From assembly GCA_913052165.1 (NCBI GenBank), contig CAJXEC010000006.1:1-47366 (forward strand): a stretch of DNA of 47,366 bases, read 5' to 3'. The notes beneath the pieces were generated by a model. The model made no database searches. It was not told where the DNA came from and saw only the letters and a list, made by a program, of their open reading frames with translations. This DNA is from an uncultured Rhodospirillaceae bacterium (GTDB taxonomy: Bacteria; Pseudomonadota; Alphaproteobacteria; MPNO01; UBA2964). The translations under genes were made by a program, and so were the position numbers. Positions 8,824-17,502 of the stretch are shown here, in pieces (position 1 is the stretch's first letter; each line of letters begins with the position of its first letter).

Positions 8824-10074
8824 ATGGCAGAGAGTCCGCTCAAACCTCAGGCATTTAAGGTCGTACTACAAAAGAATTATGGCACTTATACCGCGGGTAG
8901 CACAATTTCTTTGTTTGGCATGTGGGCACATAAGCTCGCAGCAGCATGGCTTGCTTGGGATTTAACAGGGTCTAGTTTCTGGGTCGGGTTTGTCGCGTTT
9001 GCCGAACTCATTCCGACATTAATTTTGATGCCTTTCGCCGGTGTATTAGCCGAGAGGTATGACCGATTGCGTCTCACCATTTTCAGCCAGATATGTGGGA
9101 TGGCACAATCCTTTGCGCTTGGTTGGATGGCCCTGACGGGTAAATTGACAGAATATAGTGATGTTTACTGGTTGGTAGGCTGGTCTGCTTTTTTGGGCAT
9201 TGTTTGGTCAATAAATACTGCTGCTAGACTGTCTGTAGTCCCTAACTTAGTGCGCAGGGATGATGTGCCTTCTGCAGTCGCGCTTAACTCTGCCATCTTC
9301 AACTTAGCACGAGTAGTAGGCCCAGCCATGGGCGGTTGGATAATTGCTATTTGGGGAATAGGAGAGGCATTTCTATTTAATTCGGCAACATATATTTTTT
9401 TCATCATATCACTCGTTTTTGTGAGACCGGTTAGAGATGATCGACGACCAGCAAGCGGGGTAGGAGTTTTTGTCCAAGCAGCGGACGGAATTAGGTATGC
9501 CACCAGACATCCTGGGATAGGGCCGATGTTGATTTTGCTTACTGCAATGGCCATAGGCGGTAAGTCTCTATTAGAATTGATGCCAGAATTTGCAGACCAG
9601 GTATTCAATGTAGGGAAACTAGGCCTGGGTTATTTAACCGCCATGGCCGGTGCTGGAGGGCTTGCGGCAGCTATCTGGCTCACCGCTCGCGGCAGGGTAG
9701 AAGGCTTAACAGTAATTACCACAAGCGCGTTACTAATCTCTGCTACTGCAGTATTTGCTTTTGTTATTACAGATTGGTTTCCCCTCGCCCTTGGAGCAGT
9801 TTTTTTGCTTGGAGTTACCGGTATTTGTGGTGGAACGACTACTCAAACCCTGATGCAACACGCAGTAGATGAGTCTGTTAGGGGTAGGGTGCTGAGCTTG
9901 TACGGAATGATTCATCGAGGTGCACCGGCTCTGGGTGCCATACTTATGGGCGGGCTTGCCGAACTGGTCGGGATTCGAGTTGCTGTCGCGACAGGTGGAT
10001 TATTGTGCGTTGCCGTATGGCTTTGGATGGTGCCGAAGACATCGTTGCTCAGAGATGCTCTTGAGAAAAGATAA
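8824..10074 (+). CDS. MFS transporter (MFS_3 type), copy 3 of 3
   Basis: 416 residues with the same architecture: YTAGSTISLFGMWAHKLAA, GVLAERYDRLR after helix 2, TTTQTLMQHAV, RGRVLSLYGMIHRG. The 65-base gap to copy 2 contains CAGGA nine bases before ATG 8824, giving it independent translation initiation. In the second loop motif the usual D-R becomes ERYD. Predicted inner-membrane exporter; the amidohydrolase downstream on the same strand could share its substrate theme, but nothing proves it. Confidence 0.87.
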   Translation: MAESPLKPQAFKVVLQKNYGTYTAGSTISLFGMWAHKLAAAWLAWDLTGSSFWVGFVAFAELIPTLILMPFAGVLAERYDRLRLTIFSQICGMAQSFALGWMALTGKLTEYSDVYWLVGWSAFLGIVWSINTAARLSVVPNLVRRDDVPSAVALNSAIFNLARVVGPAMGGWIIAIWGIGEAFLFNSATYIFFIISLVFVRPVRDDRRPASGVGVFVQAADGIRYATRHPGIGPMLILLTAMAIGGKSLLELMPEFADQVFNVGKLGLGYLTAMAGAGGLAAAIWLTARGRVEGLTVITTSALLISATAVFAFVITDWFPLALGAVFLLGVTGICGGTTTQTLMQHAVDESVRGRVLSLYGMIHRGAPALGAILMGGLAELVGIRVAVATGGLLCVAVWLWMVPKTSLLRDALEKR

Positions 10075-10126
10075 GTTGTTTTTCGAAAATCATTAAAAAA
10101 GCTTATATCAGTGATCGATGTTGTAT

Positions 10127-10146
10127 GTGCCCTGTTTTAGGGGCAC
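10127..10146 (+). other. Short hairpin between MFS copy 3 and the amidohydrolase
   Basis: GTGCCC, an eight-base loop, then GGGCAC form a perfect six-pair stem. No T-run follows, so it is not a standard rho-independent terminator. It could be a weak terminator, an mRNA-processing hairpin or an operator for the downstream gene. Confidence 0.3.
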
Positions 10147-10225
10147 TATTAACAATGAGAAAAACACCTAATCAAAGATCTAACGAGGTGTTTGGACAAA
10201 CTGATCAAAAGGACGGGAGAATCAT

Positions 10226-11368
10226 ATGGCTGAATTACCTGTAGATGCTTCAAAATTTGCCGGCATGTCTGCTGAGCAAGCTGCGACTTTTCCTCGTCGC
10301 ACAGTTGAAGGTGAGCACTTAAGTGAAGACCAATTGGCTTCCATGCCCCGGATGATTTCAACCGACTCTCATGTCATGGAACCGGATGAGCTCTGGGAAG
10401 AGTTGCCCCAGAGGTTGCAGGCAAATCTCCCTAAGGTTCCATTTAGAAACTCACCGCCAGGAGCTCTGAGCGCGGATCTTCGCCTTCAGGACCAAAACAA
10501 TGATGGTATAGCGGCGGAAGTTATATTTCCGAATTATGGTATGGCTCTTTATTGTGTGGATGATGTAGAAACCCAAGAAGAGTCATTTAAACTCTATAAT
10601 GACTGGCTTCATGATTGGACATCCGCTGATCATACGCGATTAATCGGCGTTCCCCTAATCTCGGTTTACGATATCCCTGGGGCTATCAAGGAAATGCGTC
10701 GGTGTCATGATAAAGGCATGAGGGGTGCCCTAATATGGCAAGTGCCTGACCCTGCTTTGCCCTTTAGTAATACGGAGCATTATGATCCCCTAATCGCTGC
10801 CTGCGCAGAAGCGGATGAACCTGTGATTTGTCATATTCTTACAGGTCATGGCTATATCAAGAATGGCCATACTCGGAGTGTGGAGGGAATAAAAGAATCG
10901 ACGAATATCAAAACGCATGATTCAGCAAATACTCTTTTTGATTTCATATTTTATGGGTACTTCGAAAGGCATCCTAATTTAAAATTACTTTTGGCTGAGA
11001 GTGAAATCGGATGGATACCATTCCTGCTGCAGCAGTGGGACTACTACTTTGAAAGACACAGAAATTCATATCCCGTGCCAATTACGCGAAAACCAAGCGA
11101 AATATTTGCCGAACACGTTTATGGAACTTTTCTAGAAGATTACGTTGGTACAAGGTTCCTGGACTGGTGGGGGGAAAAGAATTGTATGTGGTCAAATGAC
11201 TATCCCCATTTCAATATGACCTTTCCTCATTCTAGGCAGGTTATGTCCAGACATTTGAAAGGCCTCGGTGAAGATAAAATCCGCAGATATACGTGGGATA
11301 ATGCACTAAGCTTATTCAAACTGAATTTGACAGAGGAAGACAGAATAGGTCACGCACTGCACTCCTAA
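10226..11368 (+). CDS. Amidohydrolase-2 family metal-dependent hydrolase or decarboxylase
   Basis: 380 residues of the amidohydrolase-2 group, which includes ACMSD, gamma-resorcylate decarboxylase and many uncharacterised hydrolases. Visible metal-site elements are DSHVMEP after a ~40-residue lead, HILTGHG in mid-protein, and near the C-terminus the SNDYPHFNMTFPHSR segment carrying the conserved Asp. A YFERHPNLKLLLAESEIGW block is typical of the family. The ribosome site GGGAGA precedes ATG 10226 well. The substrate is unknown; the family commonly acts on aromatic or unsaturated carboxylates, which fits the other catabolic genes here. Confidence 0.85.
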   Translation: MAELPVDASKFAGMSAEQAATFPRRTVEGEHLSEDQLASMPRMISTDSHVMEPDELWEELPQRLQANLPKVPFRNSPPGALSADLRLQDQNNDGIAAEVIFPNYGMALYCVDDVETQEESFKLYNDWLHDWTSADHTRLIGVPLISVYDIPGAIKEMRRCHDKGMRGALIWQVPDPALPFSNTEHYDPLIAACAEADEPVICHILTGHGYIKNGHTRSVEGIKESTNIKTHDSANTLFDFIFYGYFERHPNLKLLLAESEIGWIPFLLQQWDYYFERHRNSYPVPITRKPSEIFAEHVYGTFLEDYVGTRFLDWWGEKNCMWSNDYPHFNMTFPHSRQVMSRHLKGLGEDKIRRYTWDNALSLFKLNLTEEDRIGHALHS

Positions 11369-11481
11369 AACAATTGGTGAACCCCAAGACAAATTGGCTA
11401 TGCGCTTTGGCGTGTCTTACATGAAGCTGAGCCAGTTTATTGGGTAGGAGAAGGTTGCTCGATGTTGCTAAAAGGCCTAAT

Positions 11482-11509
11482 TTGCTTGGTCTTTTCCATA
11501 AGCTACATT
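11482..11509 (+). promoter_or_regulatory. Possible sigma-70 promoter of tRNA-Leu
   Basis: TTGCTT (11482-11487) and TACATT (11504-11509) are spaced by 16 bases and lie seven bases upstream of the tRNA 5' end. Positions and spacing fit a -35/-10 pair starting transcription almost at the tRNA. Based on pattern only. Confidence 0.35.
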
Positions 11510-11516
11510 GCGCTTA

Positions 11517-11604
11517 GCGGGCGTGGTGGAATTGGTAGACACAAGGGACTTAAAATCCCTCGATCGATAAGATCGTGCCGGTTCAAGTCCGGCCGCCCGC
11601 ACCA
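11517..11604 (+). tRNA. tRNA-Leu (anticodon UAA)
   Basis: An 88-base gene including an encoded CCA end (11602-11604). The acceptor stem GCGGGCG (11517-11523) pairs with CGCCCGC (11594-11600), followed by discriminator A. The anticodon arm is AGGGA-CTTAAAA-TCCCT, with anticodon TAA at 11551-11553. The long variable arm (around CGATCGATAAGATCGT) is typical of class II tRNA-Leu, and the T arm contains GGTTCAAGTCC. It decodes UUA (and UUG by wobble). Confidence 0.97.
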
Positions 11605-11640
11605 TTTTATAAGAATACCTTTGGGCAGCCTTGGAGGTTT

Positions 11641-12273
11641 TTAAAGTCGGAAGGCCAGGCCTTCAATTTGCTCAATGAAGAATGTGATCCCAATGCCCAG
11701 GCAAACTCCCGCGACTATACGGGGTTGAGAGTTCTGGCTAGATTGGGCCTGCCACATTTTAAGTGCTGTCCATGAGACCAAGAGGGCGATGATGTATTGG
11801 GTTAGTCCAAAGCCAAATAAGTAGGATGAAAGTGGCGCTGCTTCTGCTCCGATAATAGCTTTGCCGTAGGCCCAACCATGGAAAAGTCCTGCTGTTCCAA
11901 AAATAATGGTCAGCGCAAGGTTGTTCAAAATACCGCTGAAAATTATCAAACTTGCAACAAATATAATTGATAAAGATATTGTTATCTCGACGAAGGGCAA
12001 AGAGACACCACTAATTAGGGCGAGGCATCCGATCAGCGTGGCTGCAACAAAGATTGCAGCTGGGAGTTTTTTACCTCCGAGCAAAGCTGACCCGAGCCCG
12101 ACAAGGACAATGAATGCCAAATGATCCATGCCAATTATTGGGTGCCCAACACCTGATAGAAATCCATGCAATAAACTTTGAGGTGTACCGCCACCCATTG
12201 GATGGTGAGCGAGCGCAGGCGTGGCAGTCATCAAAAGTGTACCAACTATATATGGCATAAGTCTTAACTGCAT
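11641..12273 (-). CDS. hupE: HupE/UreJ-family nickel/cobalt permease
   Basis: A 210-residue inner-membrane protein with a signal-like N-terminus ending TPALAHHP, then GHPIIGMDHLAF, the HPxxGxDH-type motif diagnostic of HupE/UreJ metal permeases, and a later FHGWAYG motif. Six or more hydrophobic segments follow. The start is ATG 12273, preceded by AGAGGAGAG; the upstream ATG 12312 lacks this. No hydrogenase, urease or cobalamin gene is present in the window, so the metal cannot be assigned. The leader contains an inverted repeat (separate entry). The stop lies 36 bases from the convergent tRNA-Leu. Confidence 0.88.
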   Translation of the reverse strand: MQLRLMPYIVGTLLMTATPALAHHPMGGGTPQSLLHGFLSGVGHPIIGMDHLAFIVLVGLGSALLGGKKLPAAIFVAATLIGCLALISGVSLPFVEITISLSIIFVASLIIFSGILNNLALTIIFGTAGLFHGWAYGKAIIGAEAAPLSSYLFGFGLTQYIIALLVSWTALKMWQAQSSQNSQPRIVAGVCLGIGITFFIEQIEGLAFRL

Positions 12274-12307
12274 TTTCACTCTCCTCTTAATAACGCACAC
12301 GAAAGCA

Positions 12308-12348
12308 ATCAAAAATTGGCCTGAATATCCATTTCGCTAATTTTTGAT
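12308..12348. repeat. Inverted repeat upstream of hupE
   Basis: ATCAAAAATT at 12308-12317 is matched by its exact complement AATTTTTGAT at 12339-12348, with 21 bases between. It sits 35 bases ahead of the hupE start, inside its probable 5' leader or promoter. It could be a regulator-binding site or an RNA hairpin. It does not match a cobalamin riboswitch that I can recognise. Confidence 0.5.
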
Positions 12349-12511
12349 CCCACGCGAGATTGTAAGCCCGCGGAGTGACTTTGGTCCATAGTTTTAGGGT
12401 TTTTGATTTTCATAAATCTTATAACATACGGATTGGTATTTTTGATTTTGAAAACCTCAGTTTTTAAGTGAAAAATAGAAAAGCCTTTAATGGGTTTAAG
12501 GGAGGCCAAAT

Positions 12512-13918
12512 ATGAGAGCGTCAAAAGATCTACGGATGTTTATTTCAGAAGCGCGTCAGCTCGGTCCAAAATTTTTTCAAAGAGTAGAACGGGCCGTTGA
12601 TCCGAAACTGGAAACCTGCGTAATCCAGCAAAAGTTGGCCAAAGAGGGGCGGTTCCCTTTTTTAAGATTTGAAAATGTGGTCGGAGCAAATTTACCGGTG
12701 GTCTCCAACATGTTTGGTAGCTACGATCTCTTGGGTCTTGCCCTAGGGATAGATCCCGGGGACCAACGCTCGCAAATTTTGCAAGCCTTTAGAGAAAAAA
12801 CCGCTAACCCGATTGAACCAGTCTATGTCGGCCAATCTGATGCTCCCGTTCGTCAGGTCATTGAAAAAGATGAAGACGTAGATCTTACAAAATTACCTCT
12901 CATTCATCACTCCGAGAGAGATTCTGGAAAATATATCACGTGTGGCGTGCTTCTCATCCGCGACCCTGACTCGGGTGTAATCAATACAGGAATGTATCGG
13001 CACGAATTGAAGACAAACAATGCAGTCGGCTGCATGTTTAACCCTGCCCATCATGCTGCTCATATTTATCGGCGTTACGCTGAATTAAAAAAGAGGATGG
13101 AGGCGATCTTATTTATTGGACATCATCCAGCAGCCCTGATTGGTTCGTTAGCAGAGGGTTCTATCGAAACATCCGAGTTGGACGTAATGGGCGGTTTATT
13201 AGGGGAAGGTTTGGCGGTGACAGATGCGGAAACTGTTGATCTTCCTGTTCCAGCTTTCGCTGAAATCGTAATTGAGGGCTACCTTGATCCTCTCTCAGAG
13301 ACATCGGACGGACCATTTGCAGAATTTACAAATTTTTACGGGCCTCACAAAGAGCAAATTGGGCTGATGCACGTTACCGCAATTACTCGGCGAGAGGATG
13401 CTTTCTATCATGATCTGGACCCTGCTCACCAAGAGCACAATCTGGCGAATGCTCTTTCACTAGAGAGTTGCGTATATGACAGCGTAAAACGCCTGGTTCC
13501 TGGGGTAACTGCGGTCTCGTTTCCAGTAGCAGGATCATGTCGGTTTATGACCTACGTCTCGATAAAGAAAACCGTTGCGGGACAGGGCAAATCTGCGGGT
13601 ATAGCTGCATTGGCCGCAAATCCCAATATCAAAACAGCGATTATTGTGGATCACGATGTTGATATTTACGATGACAGCAGGGTACTATGGGCAGTAAACA
13701 CTTGCATGGAGGCGGATCGGGATCTGACGTTGATCCCAAATGCGCTTGGTTCGCACCTTAATCCCTCGGCATATGGTGAGGTCAGGGATGAGCGGGGTCC
13801 TTTGAATACAAAGATGATTTTTGATGCAACCCGGCCCGTCAATAAGCCTTTTGAAGAACCTATTCGGCCGCCTGCTGACATATGGGATAGGATTGATCTC
13901 AAAGACTGGCTATGTTGA
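12512..13918 (+). CDS. UbiD-family prenylated-FMN decarboxylase, gene A
   Basis: 468 residues of the UbiD family, which (de)carboxylate aromatic or unsaturated acids using prenylated FMN. Recognisable are PLIHHSERDSGKYIT, TGMYRHEL with the expected Arg near residue 163, EIVIEGYLDP, and the active-site block SDGPFAEFTNFYG (265-277). In the family this block is usually EGPF(G/A)E; here the first catalytic acid is Asp266 rather than Glu while Glu271 is kept. The ribosome site GGGAGG is six bases before ATG 12512. No UbiX flavin prenyltransferase lies in the window. It stands alone between hupE (divergent) and a convergent MFS unit. Confidence 0.9.
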   Translation: MRASKDLRMFISEARQLGPKFFQRVERAVDPKLETCVIQQKLAKEGRFPFLRFENVVGANLPVVSNMFGSYDLLGLALGIDPGDQRSQILQAFREKTANPIEPVYVGQSDAPVRQVIEKDEDVDLTKLPLIHHSERDSGKYITCGVLLIRDPDSGVINTGMYRHELKTNNAVGCMFNPAHHAAHIYRRYAELKKRMEAILFIGHHPAALIGSLAEGSIETSELDVMGGLLGEGLAVTDAETVDLPVPAFAEIVIEGYLDPLSETSDGPFAEFTNFYGPHKEQIGLMHVTAITRREDAFYHDLDPAHQEHNLANALSLESCVYDSVKRLVPGVTAVSFPVAGSCRFMTYVSIKKTVAGQGKSAGIAALAANPNIKTAIIVDHDVDIYDDSRVLWAVNTCMEADRDLTLIPNALGSHLNPSAYGEVRDERGPLNTKMIFDATRPVNKPFEEPIRPPADIWDRIDLKDWLC

Positions 13919-14089
13919 GCGCCGTCTTGATCATGGCATAAGCTATTAGGAAGTTAATTGTTATTATAAAAACCTCTCATAAATGCGGATGATTTATACT
14001 GAAAATTCGCAGGAATTATTTTTCAAAAATTTGGCTTTAATCCAGAAAAGAGGGTCCTTAAATAGCCGGTCCCCACTGGTTCCCCCGGC

Positions 14090-14323
14090 TCAAATTCTGA
14101 GGTGAGCCACATCAAGCCAAGGTGACATATTCTGAACCCGATCCTTGATGACAGTAAAATCTCTCTGGAGTCCGGGCACGACTTCTATTACTTCCTCAGG
14201 CAATGCACGTTCATCCATCATTTCTAAGTTACCGTCTCGAAATAAAATGTCTGCTACGGATGGTTGATGGAGATCAGCATTTAGCGACATATCTCTGGCA
14301 CCTGTAATTATCAAATCACTCAT
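14090..14323 (-). pseudogene. N-terminal remnant of a dihydroorotase-like amidohydrolase
   Basis: On the minus strand an ATG at 14323 overlaps the stop of the MFS gene (ATGA), showing that this was once the second gene of an operon. The 77-residue product reads MSDLIITGARDM, VADILFRDGNLEMM, PEEVIEVVPGL, SPWLDVAHLR, which follows the start of dihydroorotase/hydantoinase-type enzymes (sDLIIxxg, aDvlIrdGxI, vIdvxGl, xPGxVDxHxHLR). The frame then meets a stop; a one-base shift right after resumes EPGEP, as in the family HLREPG. The HxH metal site is not intact, and nothing recognisable follows to 13919. I read it as a truncated, frameshifted remnant of a ~430-residue gene. Confidence 0.6.
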
Positions 14324-15669
14324 TGCCTCCGGTTCTCCGGGTGTATTTCCGGGTGTTTTTTCATTAGCCAGGCTATCCAGAACATGAAAATCGCGGATAT
14401 TATTCCCATGACATAAAAGCCACCCTCCAGGCCTATCAGGCCTGCCAACCACCCTAACATTACTGGCCCGAGTACTGAGGTTACACGATTGGCTGTGCCC
14501 CTCAATCCGATGGCCCGACCCTTAGCTTCAGGTCCAGCGGTCGCCAGCATAAGGTTTATTACAAGCGGTTGATGGACTCCATTTGATAAGGTTCTCAGGC
14601 AGGACATGAGGCAAAACCCAACATAGGCCGCAATTAATGGCGATATTTCGATGAGCCACCCAATACTTGTCCCAATCAATGCTTTTACGGGTGCACTAGA
14701 AATCAGCGGCGTAATGCAAATAATGATCAAGGCGACGAATACCGAGGTCCACAAAATCCAATATGCTTTAAATCTTCGGCGCAGCGATGTTGCCCACAGT
14801 GATCCAGCAGCCGCGGTAGCGGATGACAACGCGACTAAATAACCTATCAGAGTTGCAGAAATTCCCTCGACTTCTCCCAGCCAATAAACAAAAAACGTAC
14901 TGTGAATGTTATTACCCACATGCACCATCATGCCTATTAAGACGGTTATCGCCACCGCCGGTACCGATAAGAGGCGAAAGGAGGCAAGGTAATCTTCTAG
15001 TCTTGGTGTCAAATCACGTAATTGGATTGGGCTTACGGAAGTACCATTTTCTTTTGCAGTCCTCTCACGTGAATTTGGTATTGGGGGTAACATTAATGTG
15101 CAAACCAAATAGCCAACCCCACAAAGTCCAACCAGGCTGAATGCCGCCCAGGGGCCGGCTAAATCCCAAGTATGACCTACTGCTGGGGGTCCTACGATGT
15201 GACCAATCCGAATTACGGCCCCGAGCCGACCCGCATAACGTGTTCGGCCTTTTAAGACCTGTCCGACGAGGGTTTGTGCGCCCATCCAGCCAATAGAGTC
15301 GGTCATTCCAGAAATTAGCTGGATCACGATAAATGCCCAGATATACGGCAGTGCTGGATACATGAAGGGGGTCATCAGAGCTGCCATACCCATGACGAGA
15401 AGGACTTTGTTGGTGCCGATGCGGTCCATCAGGACCCCAGCATGAATCGAGAAAAATAAGGATAATGCAGGCCTGCATCCAAGCGCTATGCCCGCTAATA
15501 AGCCGGCCTCCAATCCCAAGTGTTGTGCCGCGAAAAGCGGTACAATCGGCATCAACATAAAGTGAGTGCTTGTGGCGAATAGGCCGATACCATAGATAGC
15601 ATATTCGTGCCGAAACGGAATGGACTTTTCTGGTTGTCTTCGGGTCGAGATTGTCTCTTTTTGGGTCAC
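14320..15669 (-). CDS. MFS transporter
   Basis: A 449-residue, twelve-helix protein with a basic N-terminal tail, FMLMPIVPLFAAQHL in helix 1, and the loop motif GVLMDRIGTNK after helix 2. A second-half motif KGRAIGLRGTANR is typical of drug-H+ antiporter-like MFS members. The start is GTG 15669. It differs from both MFS trios in the window. The amidohydrolase remnant overlaps its stop, suggesting that it once imported that enzyme's substrate. Confidence 0.82.
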   Translation of the reverse strand: MTQKETISTRRQPEKSIPFRHEYAIYGIGLFATSTHFMLMPIVPLFAAQHLGLEAGLLAGIALGCRPALSLFFSIHAGVLMDRIGTNKVLLVMGMAALMTPFMYPALPYIWAFIVIQLISGMTDSIGWMGAQTLVGQVLKGRTRYAGRLGAVIRIGHIVGPPAVGHTWDLAGPWAAFSLVGLCGVGYLVCTLMLPPIPNSRERTAKENGTSVSPIQLRDLTPRLEDYLASFRLLSVPAVAITVLIGMMVHVGNNIHSTFFVYWLGEVEGISATLIGYLVALSSATAAAGSLWATSLRRRFKAYWILWTSVFVALIIICITPLISSAPVKALIGTSIGWLIEISPLIAAYVGFCLMSCLRTLSNGVHQPLVINLMLATAGPEAKGRAIGLRGTANRVTSVLGPVMLGWLAGLIGLEGGFYVMGIISAIFMFWIAWLMKKHPEIHPENRRQ

Positions 15670-15795
15670 GGACCCGATTTTAACCTAAGATCGTAGATTT
15701 CATACCTTTGATATCCAATTAAACGGGGTTTAAGTGACCCCTGACGGATGTTAATGTCCGAGTCGTAAAAAAGCCCCAAAAAAGGTTAACGTAGC

Positions 15796-16788
15796 ATGCG
15801 CGCAGTAGTCATTGATGAATTTGGTCCGGTCGACTCCCATGGTCTGAAAGAAATTGATCCTCCTCAAGTCTCGGACGGAGAAGTGCTTATTGAGGTCCAC
15901 GCGATCGGGGTAAACTTTCCTGATGCATTAATGATGCAGGGCCTTTATCAGACTAAACCAAGAACGCCCTTTACACCGGGCAGGGATATATCGGGCACCA
16001 TTATAGCGGTCGGAGATAATGTGACCAAATTCAAACCGGGTGATCGTGTAGTGGCAATAGTGCCTTGGGGTGGTTATGCGGAGCAAGCGGTCGCGCCTGA
16101 GGCTCGTTGTTTCTCCTTGCCAGACGATGTTGATTTTGAGACTGCCGCCGGAATGATAACAACCTACATGACGGCTTGGGTGGCGTTGATGGAACGCGGG
16201 AACTATCACCAGGGAGAAAAAGTTCTTGTCCTAGGCGCGAGCGGTGGGGTTGGACTTGCAGCGGTTCAAATCATAAAAGCCAAAGATGGTATTGCGGTTG
16301 GAGCATCTTTAAGTCAGGCAAGTCGTGAAATTGTTCTAGAGAATGGTGCTGACTTTGTCGTGGACCTTAGTCGAGCGGAGCCCAAAGAATCACTTAGATC
16401 ACAGGTATTTGAAGCTGTTGGTGATGGAGGCGTGGATATATGCCTAGATCCAGTTGGGGGTCAGTTCTTTGAAGCGGCTCTGAGAGCCTTGGCATTTGCG
16501 GGGAGGATCGTCGTAATAGGGTTTGTTGACGGTATCCCAACGGCGAGGCCGAATTATTTTAACGTGAAAAATTTAACCATGTCAGGGATGGCTCTAGATC
16601 TTCACTTTAGATTTAAACCAGAGATCATAAGGGCTGCAGCGGAGGACATCTTTCGGATGTATGCAGAAGAAAAAATAACGCCGCGAATTTCAACGCGTGT
16701 ACCCCTTGAGAATTGGTTGGATGTTTTATCTCAAATTGGCAAAGGCAAAAGCGCGGGTAAAGCTGTTATGATCACAGGACGTGAGTAG
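15796..16788 (+). CDS. NADPH:quinone oxidoreductase-like (zinc-free MDR family)
   Basis: 330 residues of the medium-chain dehydrogenase/reductase superfamily: VNFPDALMMQGLYQ, PFTPGRDISG, the nucleotide loop VLGASGGVGLAAVQ and LDPVGGQFFEAALR. Zinc ligands are not evident, so a quinone or enoyl reductase role is likely; bacterial homologues also act as acryloyl-/crotonyl-type reductases. It precedes the split acyl-CoA synthetase by five bases, so the three genes probably form one operon that reduces and activates an organic acid. A weak AGG precedes ATG 15796. Confidence 0.87.
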   Translation: MRAVVIDEFGPVDSHGLKEIDPPQVSDGEVLIEVHAIGVNFPDALMMQGLYQTKPRTPFTPGRDISGTIIAVGDNVTKFKPGDRVVAIVPWGGYAEQAVAPEARCFSLPDDVDFETAAGMITTYMTAWVALMERGNYHQGEKVLVLGASGGVGLAAVQIIKAKDGIAVGASLSQASREIVLENGADFVVDLSRAEPKESLRSQVFEAVGDGGVDICLDPVGGQFFEAALRALAFAGRIVVIGFVDGIPTARPNYFNVKNLTMSGMALDLHFRFKPEIIRAAAEDIFRMYAEEKITPRISTRVPLENWLDVLSQIGKGKSAGKAVMITGRE

Positions 16789-16793
16789 ATAAG

Positions 16794-17486
16794 ATGTCAT
16801 CGCGAACGAAGAAGATTATTGACACTGCGATCAAACGCGGTCAAAGAGCATTAACTGAATATGAGAGTAAGAGAGTACTGGCAGCCTACGGAATTCCTGT
16901 GAGTAGAGAGGTTCTGGTGGCATCAGCATCCCAGGCGCGTAGTGCGGCAAAAAAAATAAAATACCCAGTTGTTTTAAAAGCCTGCTCCGCCGATGAAGCG
17001 CATAAAACTGAAAAGGGATTGGTGGCAGTAAATCTATCCAGTCAAAAAGAGCTAAATGAGGCTTGGACTGCACTCAATAAAAAAGCTGGTCGCGGATATG
17101 ACGGTAACTGGTTGGTACAAGAAATGGTTAAAGGTCCTCGAGAGATCATGATTGGGATGCACCGTGACCCAGGCTTTGGTCCATCTGTAATGTTTGGGCT
17201 GGGAGGCATTTTTACCGAGATATTACAAGATGTCATTTTTCGAGTCGCACCGTTAAGAAAAAAAGATGCCCGGGATATGTTGAGAGGGATTAGAGCCTGT
17301 AAGATTCTTGATGAAATCCGCGGCATGCCCTCCGCCGATAAGGAGGTGCTCGTACATGCTCTAATGGCCGTTGGGCAAATTGCCTTAGACCATCCTGAAA
17401 TAGAAGAAATAGATATAAATCCGTTGATTTTGAAAGGTGCAAAACCGATCGCGGTTGATGGATTGATTGTGCTTTCTGGGGTCTAA
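16794..17486 (+). CDS. NDP-forming acyl-CoA synthetase, ATP-grasp (beta) subunit
   Basis: 230 residues containing the ATP-grasp_5 domain: ALTEYESKRVLAAYGIPVS, PVVLKACSADEAHKTE, the loop REIMIGMHRDPGFGP with MFGLGGIFTEI, and EIDINPLI at the C-terminus. This is the beta part of ADP-forming acetate/acyl-CoA ligases, which couple acyl-CoA cleavage or formation to ATP. In many Proteobacteria alpha and beta are one ~700-residue chain; here they are separate adjacent genes. It follows the quinone reductase by five bases. Confidence 0.88.
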   Translation: MSSRTKKIIDTAIKRGQRALTEYESKRVLAAYGIPVSREVLVASASQARSAAKKIKYPVVLKACSADEAHKTEKGLVAVNLSSQKELNEAWTALNKKAGRGYDGNWLVQEMVKGPREIMIGMHRDPGFGPSVMFGLGGIFTEILQDVIFRVAPLRKKDARDMLRGIRACKILDEIRGMPSADKEVLVHALMAVGQIALDHPEIEEIDINPLILKGAKPIAVDGLIVLSGV

Positions 17487-17502
17487 GCCTTTGTCTTCAA
17501 TT

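Noticed and set aside
9165-9608. 147-residue open frame antisense to the third MFS gene
   Set aside because: It lies wholly within a well-supported coding gene on the other strand, and its product shows no family features.
11517-11640. tRNA-Leu as an integration site
   Set aside because: No duplicate of the tRNA 3' end and no integrase or mobile genes are seen nearby.
12274-12511. Cobalamin riboswitch upstream of hupE
   Set aside because: The conserved B12-box elements are not recognisable; only a simple inverted repeat is seen.
15065-15478. 137-residue open frame on the same strand within the MFS gene
   Set aside because: Out-of-frame shadow of the MFS coding sequence with low-complexity composition and no motifs.
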